A stretch of DNA of 5,103 bases, taken from NCBI GenBank assembly GCA_964387935.1, contig CAYLZN010000374.1:1-5103 (forward strand). The letters are read 5' to 3'. How positions within the stretch are numbered: position 1 is the stretch's first letter; the number at the start of each line of letters is the position of its first letter. Shown here piece by piece: positions 1-5,103 of this stretch. The DNA is from CAYLZN01 sp964387935 (GTDB lineage Bacteria; Acidobacteriota; Vicinamibacteria; Vicinamibacterales; JAFNAJ01). The notes beneath the pieces are model-generated. The model saw only the letters and a program-made list of their open reading frames with translations. It did not search any database and was not told the origin of the DNA. The position numbers and the translations under genes were made by a program.

Positions 1-1601
1 TGTCCCGCCGTCGGCATCGGCCGCGGCTGCGCCGGTTGCGGCTTCGGCAGCGGCTTGCGCGGCAGCTTCTCGTCGCGCGTCGCGGCGTGGTGCACGAACG
101 ACGCCACGATCACCGCGTTCTTCATCATGTCGCTCGCCTGGACCCGCTCGTACACGTCCATGTTCGAGTGGTGCGTCCGCGTCTCGTACTCCACCTCGTC
201 CTGGATGAACTGGAAGCCGGGCAGCCCCACCGCGTCGAACGCCAGGTGGTCCGTGCCCCCCGTGTTCCGTGCCGTCAGCGTCGTCATCCCGAGCCCGTGG
301 AAGGGCTCCATCCAGGCCTGGAAGATCGGCGCCACCGCGGTGTTGCCCTGGAGGTACACGCCGCGGATCGCGCCGGTGCCGTTGTCCACGTTGAAGTAGG
401 CCGAGAACTTCGCATGAGCGGGCGTGAGCGTCATCGTCTCGCGATCGCCGAAGTGCTCCTTCACGTGGGCGCGTGACCCGAGCAGGCCCTGCTCTTCACC
501 GCCCCACAAGGCGATGCGCACCGTACGCCGCGGCTTGAGGCCGGTGGCCTTCAGGATGCGCACGGCTTCCAGCATCACCGCACAGCCCGCCGCGTTGTCG
601 GTCGCGCCAGTCCCCGTGTGCCAGCTGTCGAAGTGGCCCCCGAGCATCACCAGCTCCGGCGCCAGCTTCGGATCGCTGCCCGGGATCTCGCCGACGATGT
701 TGTAGGACTTCGTGTCGGCGTCGTGGAACGTGTTCTTGATGTCCAGTTCGAGCGTCACCGGGATGTTCTTCTCCACCGTGCGCCAGATGCGCCCGTAATG
801 CTCGACCGCGAGCACGACCTGCACGGCAGCCTCGGGATCCTTCGCATTGCGGGAGCCGCCGCTGCCCACGAACACCGTGCCCCCGTCGCCACGCCCGGGT
901 TCGAGCACGGCCAGCACGCCCTCGTTGCGGTAGAACGCGGCGCGCTTCTGGAAGAACGACATCATGCCGGGGTTGAACTGGCGGCGCGGCCGGCCGGCCG
1001 GGTCCTCGTCCTGCGCGAGTTCGGCGAGTTCCTTCTCGTCGTAGCGATCCGCCAGCGGCGCGAAGCTGGCTTTCACCTCGCGCATCGGCTGCGACAGCAC
1101 GATCTTTCCGCGCAGCTTGCCCTTGAGCTTCTCGAGGTCGGCCTCGTTCTCGGCAACGCCCACCACGACCTCGCCGCGCACGGGCCCGTCGGTGCCCGGC
1201 GTCCAGGCCTTCGGGTAGCCAATGAGCGGGAAGCTCTGGGGCGCGACGACGTGGGCCGAGAAGCGCTCGTTCGACCAGCCGCGGCCGAACTCGAAGGGCT
1301 CCATCTTCACGTTGACCAGGCCCCACTCGGTGAGCTTCTTTATCGTCCATTCGGCGGCCGTCCGGTAGTTCGGCGACCCGGTGAGGCGGGGGCCGTGGAC
1401 GTCGGTGAGGTAGCTCATCGTCTCCATCACCTGCGAGCGCTGGAACCCCTCATCTTTGATTTTGTAGACCGCATCGTGATCGACGCGCTCGCCGGTGATC
1501 TGCGCGGCGAGCGGCAGCCCGAGCACGAACGTGGTGGCGAGCGCGAGGACTGCAGGGCGCGCGGGCCGGGTGAGCCGGGCGAACGCGTGGCCGTTCATCA
1601 T
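1..1601 (-). CDS. Exported M28-family zinc metallopeptidase, carboxypeptidase Q-like (C-terminus cut by window edge)
   Basis: The frame is open from the ATG at 1601 to base 1 (533 codons, no stop), so the C-terminus is missing. The last visible residues, from about 510, are rich in Pro and Lys, which suggests the end is near. Residues 1-33 look like a signal peptide: Arg-rich start, hydrophobic VLALATTFVLGLPLAA, then Gln34, so the enzyme is probably periplasmic or secreted. Residues about 130-285 fit a protease-associated insert. The M28 two-zinc centre is complete: HFDSWH (H323, with D325 of the catalytic HxD), GATDNAAG (D335), WGGEEQG (E369 as likely general base, E370), FNVDNGTG (D406) and THHSNMD (H477/H478). 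The HFDSW, GTGA and EEQG blocks resemble carboxypeptidase Q/PGCP-type enzymes, which remove residues from short peptides; the actual substrate is unknown. Two adjacent ATGs exist (1601 and 1598). GGAG at 1612-1609 lies 7 nt before the first, which favours 1601. It lies downstream of the M24 gene on the same strand. Confidence 0.92.
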   Translation of the reverse strand, partial: MMNGHAFARLTRPARPAVLALATTFVLGLPLAAQITGERVDHDAVYKIKDEGFQRSQVMETMSYLTDVHGPRLTGSPNYRTAAEWTIKKLTEWGLVNVKMEPFEFGRGWSNERFSAHVVAPQSFPLIGYPKAWTPGTDGPVRGEVVVGVAENEADLEKLKGKLRGKIVLSQPMREVKASFAPLADRYDEKELAELAQDEDPAGRPRRQFNPGMMSFFQKRAAFYRNEGVLAVLEPGRGDGGTVFVGSGGSRNAKDPEAAVQVVLAVEHYGRIWRTVEKNIPVTLELDIKNTFHDADTKSYNIVGEIPGSDPKLAPELVMLGGHFDSWHTGTGATDNAAGCAVMLEAVRILKATGLKPRRTVRIALWGGEEQGLLGSRAHVKEHFGDRETMTLTPAHAKFSAYFNVDNGTGAIRGVYLQGNTAVAPIFQAWMEPFHGLGMTTLTARNTGGTDHLAFDAVGLPGFQFIQDEVEYETRTHHSNMDVYERVQASDMMKNAVIVASFVHHAATRDEKLPRKPLPKPQPAQPRPMPTAG

Positions 1602-1608
1602 GAGACGA

Positions 1609-1612
1609 CTCC
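1609..1612 (-). promoter_or_regulatory. Ribosome binding site of the M28 gene
   Basis: On the minus strand GGAG (1612 down to 1609) is followed by 7 nt and then ATGATG. The spacing supports the first of the two adjacent ATG codons as the start. Confidence 0.6.
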
Positions 1613-1637
1613 AGGGACGGGATTCGGGTTGACGGGC

Positions 1638-1680
1638 GGGCCCGCGGCCCTGGCGCGGATGGCCACCGTGCCGCGGGCTC
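1638..1680. repeat. Inverted repeat in the leader of the M28 gene
   Basis: The 9-base arm GCCCGCGGC (1640-1648) is exactly complementary to GCCGCGGGC (1670-1678). A shorter TGGC/GCCA pair (1651-1654 and 1662-1665) sits inside the loop. No run of T follows on either strand, so it is not a classic intrinsic terminator. It lies between the M24 stop and the M28 start and could be a leader RNA structure, a weak attenuator, or chance pairing in very GC-rich DNA. Confidence 0.4.
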
Positions 1681-1696
1681 GACAGGCGAATTTCCA

Positions 1697-1702
1697 AGTA
1701 TA
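1697..1702 (-). promoter_or_regulatory. Possible -10 box upstream of the M28 gene
   Basis: TATACT on the minus strand (1702 down to 1697) matches five of six bases of the sigma-70 -10 consensus and lies in a small AT-rich island within GC-rich DNA. No good -35 box is visible 16-18 bases further upstream. If used, it gives a leader of roughly 90 nt containing the inverted repeat, and M28 could be expressed separately from the M24 gene. Confidence 0.35.
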
Positions 1703-1731
1703 CACGGAGCGCCGGCCCGCGGGCACGGCGG

Positions 1732-2910
1732 TCACACCAGCAGCAGCGACGTCTGCGGCGGGCCCAGGAACTCCGCCCCGCCGGCCGTGACGACCACCAT
1801 CTCCTCGATGCTGACGGTGCCCCGGTCCGGGACGTAGAGTCGCGGCTCGATGGTGAAGACCATGCCGGCCTCGAGGGGTTCACGCGGGCGGCCGGCGTAC
1901 TTCTCCCAGGCCGGGCCCAGCAGGGCCGAGCCGTCGTGGGCGAAGCGCCCCACCTGATGGCCGAGCGCGTGCGGGAAGTCGTCGTAACCGACGGCGGCCA
2001 GGGCCTCCCGAACCAGCGTGTCGATCTCGAGACCCTGGACGCCCGGACGCATCGCCCGACGCGCGGCGTCGATCGCCCCGACGAGCGTGTCGAATCCGCG
2101 CTGGACCTCGGAGGGCACGCGTCCCTCAGACTCGCGAACGTAGTACGTGCGCTGGAGATCCGAGCAGTAGCCCTCCCACCGCACGCCGAAGTCCACGTAC
2201 AGCAGGTGGCCCGGCGTGAGTGGCCGTTCGGTCGGGCGCGCGTGAAGGTCCCGCGCCTCGGGCCCGGAGAACACCGCCGGACAGATCTCGGACGACCAGG
2301 CGCACGGCAGGCCGCGGCGCGCGGCGTCGGCGAGCATGAGGTCGGCCAGCCCGCGCTCGCTCAGGCCCGGCCGCATGGCCAGGTGGCCGACCTCGAAGAT
2401 CTCGAGCGCTTCGGTGACGGCGCGCTCGAGGCGCTGGAGTTCCGTCGGCGTCTTCCGCCCGCGCAACCGGGCGATCAGCGCCTCGGCCGGGACGAGACGA
2501 TCGGCCATGCCCAGCGACTCCAGCAGGCCGCGCAGCGTGAGGAACATGCCGTGCGTCAGGCCGTCGGCCACCTCTGACGTCGGCGAGTAGTTGATCGCGA
2601 TCGAGGCGGGGTCGAGCCGCGCCAGCACGCGGGTGAGTTCCTCGCGGAAGTCCTTCACGTAACTGGACACGTGCTGGTACCGCCCCACCTCGTCCACCGT
2701 CTGTCGATCGCCCTGCCCGACGACCGCCCAGGTGGCGCCGGATCGGCACACGAGGAACGCCGACACCCACGTGACGGGGGCGCCGAGCACGTAGGCGAGC
2801 ATCGGATCCCCGTTGATGTCGCTTTCGCGGACGAACGTGAGCCAGCAATCCAGGTCCAGTTCCTGGAGGAGCGCCACGGCCTGGTCGATCTTCTCGGCGA
2901 CGAGGGTCAT
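1732..2910 (-). CDS. M24-family metallopeptidase (Xaa-Pro aminopeptidase / aminopeptidase P-like)
   Basis: This is a complete 392-residue protein with the two-domain layout of prolidase/aminopeptidase P proteins. An N-terminal creatinase-like domain covers about residues 5-150 and a C-terminal pita-bread catalytic domain about 160-390. All five dinuclear-metal ligands of the M24 fold are present: D240 (YVDFG), D251 (CSDLQRT), H318 (ALGHQVG), E355 (TIEPRLY) and E369 (SIEEM). H325 (FAHDG) matches the second conserved catalytic histidine. Family members release the N-terminal residue before proline or cleave Xaa-Pro dipeptides; the exact substrate cannot be read from the sequence. There is no signal peptide, so it is probably cytoplasmic. 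The ATG at 2910 has only a distant GAGGTG (2930-2925, 14 nt away), and no alternative in-frame start lies just upstream. It is divergent from the cytochrome gene and upstream of the M28 gene on the same strand. Confidence 0.93.
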   Translation of the reverse strand: MTLVAEKIDQAVALLQELDLDCWLTFVRESDINGDPMLAYVLGAPVTWVSAFLVCRSGATWAVVGQGDRQTVDEVGRYQHVSSYVKDFREELTRVLARLDPASIAINYSPTSEVADGLTHGMFLTLRGLLESLGMADRLVPAEALIARLRGRKTPTELQRLERAVTEALEIFEVGHLAMRPGLSERGLADLMLADAARRGLPCAWSSEICPAVFSGPEARDLHARPTERPLTPGHLLYVDFGVRWEGYCSDLQRTYYVRESEGRVPSEVQRGFDTLVGAIDAARRAMRPGVQGLEIDTLVREALAAVGYDDFPHALGHQVGRFAHDGSALLGPAWEKYAGRPREPLEAGMVFTIEPRLYVPDRGTVSIEEMVVVTAGGAEFLGPPQTSLLLV

Positions 2911-3008
2911 GGGCGATCTTGTATCACCTCTCGGGCGGACTTGATCTGGACCCCCTCCCGGGTCAAGAATCAGAGCGACTGTTACGCCCCCCTTTCGGGA
3001 GGAGGCAC
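2911..3008. promoter_or_regulatory. Divergent promoter region between the M24 and cytochrome genes
   Basis: This 98-bp spacer separates two outward-facing starts, so it should hold promoters for both. On the plus strand TTGATC (2941-2946) with AAGAAT (2965-2970, 18-base spacing) is a weak -35/-10 pair. On the minus strand TTGACC (2966 down to 2961) is a good -35-like box but lacks a convincing -10 box. CTTGATC (2940-2946) and GGTCAAG (2961-2967) form a 7-base inverted repeat with one mismatch and overlap both -35 candidates, so an operator is possible. The individual assignments are inference. Confidence 0.4.
2997..3005 (+). promoter_or_regulatory. Strong Shine-Dalgarno of the cytochrome gene
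   Basis: GGGAGGAGG ends 3 nt before the ATG at 3009, with its GGAGG core 2998-3002 six nt from the start. It is the strongest ribosome binding site in the window. It decides for the ATG at 3009 over the in-frame ATG at 2919, which would put part of the promoter spacer into the protein. Confidence 0.75.
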
Positions 3009-3764
3009 ATGTTTCGTCTGCGACGCCTGATCCCCACCACGATCGTTGTTGTGACCCTCGCTGCCACGGTTGGCGCGTTTGGCCTCTGGCTCACGTCGGG
3101 CACGGCGCTCGAGGCTGCCGGGCAGACCGCACAGGCCGGGGCCCACATGAAGGAGCATTTCGACAAGGTCGGCATCATGCAGGATGCCGTGATCCGAGGC
3201 GACCTCGAGGCCCTGCGCGAGCCGGCGAGGTACATGGCGGAGCACAAGGCCGACGGCATGCCGCCCAGGGCCGCGAGCCAGATCCAGGCCATGCAGGCGG
3301 CGGCCAGGCGCGCGGTCGAGGCCTCCGACATCAACATGGCGGCCAACGCGGTCGCCACGATGGCGTCCACCTGCGGAACCTGTCACCGCTCGACGGACAC
3401 GAAGGTGAACGTGGCGCCGCCGCCAGACCCGCCGAAGGCCGAGAACCTCGCCGCGCACATGCTCGCGCACCAGCAGGCGGTGGAGTTCCTGTATCAGGGC
3501 CTCGCCGTGCCGTCCGACGACCTGTGGAAGAAGGGCGCGCAGCTCCTCCGCTCGGCGCCGATGCAGAAGGACCAGTTCCCGGCCGACGCGAAGCTCACGG
3601 AGGACATCAAGGCGTTCGAGGCCAAGACGCACCAGTTCGCGGACATGGCCGGCAAGGCCGGGGATCCCAAGACCCGCGTCGGCGTCTACGGTGCGATCCT
3701 GACGAGCTGCGCGAGCTGCCACGGCCTCCACGGGCGCATCTGGGGGCCCGGCCTGCCGAAGTAG
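3009..3764 (+). CDS. Exported diheme cytochrome c with two tandem cytochrome c'/c556-like units
   Basis: This is a 251-residue protein. Residues 1-30 have an Arg-rich start (MFRLRR) and a hydrophobic stretch (about 8-28), which is a signal peptide or membrane anchor, so it acts in the periplasm, as c-type haem attachment requires. Two CxxCH haem sites are present: CGTCH (C122-H126) and CASCH (C234-H238, 14 residues from the end). Each closes a helix-rich unit of about 80-90 residues, as in class II cytochromes, where CxxCH is near the C-terminus. Each unit opens with the same pattern: AHMKEH (45-50) and AHMLAH (149-154), at 76 and 84 residues from His to the haem Cys. These His/Met residues are candidate distal haem ligands. 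A Pro-rich linker (137-142) joins the units. The expected role is electron transfer; the partner is unknown and no oxidoreductase lies beside it. The start is chosen by the strong ribosome binding site at 2997-3005. Confidence 0.85.
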   Translation: MFRLRRLIPTTIVVVTLAATVGAFGLWLTSGTALEAAGQTAQAGAHMKEHFDKVGIMQDAVIRGDLEALREPARYMAEHKADGMPPRAASQIQAMQAAARRAVEASDINMAANAVATMASTCGTCHRSTDTKVNVAPPPDPPKAENLAAHMLAHQQAVEFLYQGLAVPSDDLWKKGAQLLRSAPMQKDQFPADAKLTEDIKAFEAKTHQFADMAGKAGDPKTRVGVYGAILTSCASCHGLHGRIWGPGLPK

Positions 3765-3773
3765 CAGCGGCGT

Positions 3774-3785
3774 TCTGAGCTCAGA
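3774..3785. repeat. Perfect 12-bp palindrome after the cytochrome gene
   Basis: TCTGAGCTCAGA reads the same on both strands and begins 10 bases after the cytochrome stop codon, touching the larger hairpin that follows. It could be a protein-binding site or part of a transcript-end structure. It could also be chance, since a 12-bp palindrome alone is weak evidence. Confidence 0.35.
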
Positions 3786-3841
3786 CGGCCATCTCGCGGG
3801 CGCCCCCGCCGGCACGGCGGCAGGCGTCCAGGGATGGCCGT
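3785..3841 (+). terminator. Nested hairpin, possible terminator of the cytochrome gene
   Basis: Bases 3785-3795 pair with 3831-3841 over 11 positions, with one G-T wobble. Inside, CGCC (3801-3804) pairs with GGCG (3823-3826), and CCGCCG (3806-3811) pairs with CGGCGG (3815-3820) around a 3-base loop. The structure starts 21 bases after the cytochrome stop and ends before a fresh -10-like box, so it is well placed to separate two transcripts. There is no true T-run after it (TTCGTGTCT follows the stem), so an intrinsic terminator is only tentative. A leader RNA or DNA-binding site is an alternative. Confidence 0.35.
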
Positions 3842-3858
3842 TCGTGTCTGCGGCAGAG

Positions 3859-3864
3859 TAGAAT
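3859..3864 (+). promoter_or_regulatory. Possible -10 box upstream of the truncated M20 gene
   Basis: TAGAAT matches five of six bases of the sigma-70 -10 consensus and lies 21 bases before the start at 3886, giving a short leader of about 14-16 nt. No convincing -35 box is seen at the usual distance. It would also serve the EF-G gene downstream. Confidence 0.4.
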
Positions 3865-3876
3865 CCCGCACCACTC

Positions 3877-3880
3877 GGAG
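3877..3880 (+). promoter_or_regulatory. Ribosome binding site of the truncated M20 gene
   Basis: GGAG is followed by 5 nt and the ATG at 3886. The spacing is good and supports translation of this shortened gene from that start. Confidence 0.55.
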
Positions 3881-3885
3881 ATCCG

Positions 3886-4461
3886 ATGCGACAGACACGA
3901 CACGCCGTCCTGACGCTCCTCCTGACGGGATTCGTCGCCATCCACGGGGCGGCCGCGCAGGAGACGGCGACCGAGCGCGAGGCCGCCCGCGACGTGCTCG
4001 CCCGGCTGGCCACCCTCGAGCGGTCGCTCGATGTCCCGGCCCTCGTGACCCGGCTCACAGCTGCCAATCCCGCCCGCGAGCAGGTCGTGGCACGTGCGCG
4101 GCAGCTGATGCGTCAGGAACTGCTGGCGCTCTCGGATGACCTCTGCACCCACCCCGAGATCGGCTACGAGGAAAGCGGCAGCGTGTCGCGCGACATCCCG
4201 GGCATCGGGTTCAGCGCCTACACCTCGGACTGGCCGAATCACACCTACGAGATGGACCAGGACAACCTGAAGCCGGTCGGGCACACCGGCTTCACCGTCC
4301 AGGCCCAGGCCATGACGGCCGTCCTGTTCGATTTCGCGACCAGACCCGACTTTCGCGCGGCGGTGACGCAGGAGTTCGGCACGATCCGCGGGCTGTTCGG
4401 CGACTACCTCGCCGCGCTGGACAAGGTCTACGCGGCGCCGAGCGTGGCTGAGCCGAAGTAG
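3886..4461 (+). CDS. Exported M20 amidohydrolase/peptidase remnant with the catalytic middle missing
   Basis: This is a 191-residue protein. Residues 1-24 form a typical signal peptide (MRQTRHAVLTLLLTGFVAIH, then GAAA before Gln25). A charged helical stretch (about 26-82) leads to LCTHPEIGYEE (86-96), which matches the segment near the N-terminus of M20 enzymes that reads HPELGxEE. From about residue 97 the sequence instead resembles the C-terminal end of AbgB-like M20 amidohydrolases: SVSRDIPGIGFSAYTSD, PNHTYEM, then VGHTGF (H133, equivalent to the last metal-binding His), and a long helix to about 181. Everything expected between is absent: the HxD, metal-bridging Asp, catalytic Glu-Glu and dimerisation domain. 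M20 enzymes are usually about 400-500 residues. The joint lies near 4168-4180 and keeps the frame. Hydrolase activity is therefore unlikely. It could be a decayed gene, a repurposed small secreted protein, or an assembly collapse. The EF-G gene follows after 18 bases. Confidence 0.75.
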   Translation: MRQTRHAVLTLLLTGFVAIHGAAAQETATEREAARDVLARLATLERSLDVPALVTRLTAANPAREQVVARARQLMRQELLALSDDLCTHPEIGYEESGSVSRDIPGIGFSAYTSDWPNHTYEMDQDNLKPVGHTGFTVQAQAMTAVLFDFATRPDFRAAVTQEFGTIRGLFGDYLAALDKVYAAPSVAEPK

Positions 4462-4479
4462 CCGGGACACCGAAACGTC

Positions 4480-5103
<624 letters not shown>

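Noticed and set aside
496..1350. A 284-codon minus-strand frame inside the M28 gene
   Set aside because: It lies in a different frame of the same strand, is Arg/Gly/Ala-rich and has no motifs. The true frame is the one with HFDSWH and WGGEEQG, which stays open to base 1.
1640..1678. Inverted repeat as an intrinsic terminator of the M24 gene
   Set aside because: On the minus strand the stem is followed by C-rich sequence with no T-run, and the repeat lies downstream of a promoter-like box, so a terminator call is not supported.
618..1790. A 390-codon open frame on the plus strand opposite the M28 gene
   Set aside because: The M28 frame on the minus strand has a complete metal centre, signal peptide and ribosome binding site. 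This frame has low-complexity Arg/His/Ala-rich content and runs past the M28 start into the M24 gene end.
2919..3008. A longer cytochrome reading frame starting at the ATG at 2919
   Set aside because: It would add 30 residues in front of a clear signal peptide, has no ribosome binding site of its own, and would begin only 8 bases from the divergent M24 start. The ATG at 3009 has a very strong Shine-Dalgarno.
2982..4067. A 361-codon minus-strand frame opposite the cytochrome gene
   Set aside because: The plus strand encodes two CxxCH motifs and a signal peptide behind a strong ribosome binding site. The antisense translation is Arg/Val-rich shadow sequence.

Overview
This is a GC-rich bacterial window that contains no mobile element, CRISPR array, tRNA or rRNA that I can see. 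The GC-rich codon use and the mix of secreted metallopeptidases, a small periplasmic c-type cytochrome and an EF-G outside the usual ribosomal-protein context would suit an uncultured soil lineage such as Acidobacteriota (Vicinamibacteria-like). That placement is an inference from gene content and was not tested by any search.

Layout. The left half is read on the minus strand. An M24 (aminopeptidase P-like) metallopeptidase (2910 to 1732) is followed, after a 130-bp gap holding a possible promoter and an inverted repeat, by an exported M28 metallopeptidase of the carboxypeptidase Q type (1601 to beyond base 1). The right half is read on the plus strand. It starts with a small exported diheme cytochrome c built from two copies of a cytochrome c'/c556-like unit (3009-3764). 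After a 121-bp gap containing a nested hairpin and a new -10-like box comes a 191-residue exported protein that looks like an M20 amidohydrolase with its catalytic middle removed (3886-4461). Eighteen bases later starts an EF-G-family GTPase that runs off the right edge (4480-5103). The two halves diverge from a 98-bp spacer (2911-3008).

Two of the main genes, M28 and EF-G, run off the window edges. I reconstructed them by reading the open frames to the boundary. No stretch longer than 300 bases lacks a gene.

How the genes might work together. The M28 enzyme (exported), the M24 enzyme (apparently cytoplasmic) and the M20 remnant (exported) all belong to peptide-degrading families, so peptide use is a common theme. 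Nothing in the sequence ties the cytochrome or EF-G to it. The most interesting items are the internal duplication in the cytochrome and the in-frame loss of the M20 catalytic core in a gene that still keeps its signal peptide, ribosome binding site and likely promoter. I did not find convincing evidence of a wholly new multi-gene system.
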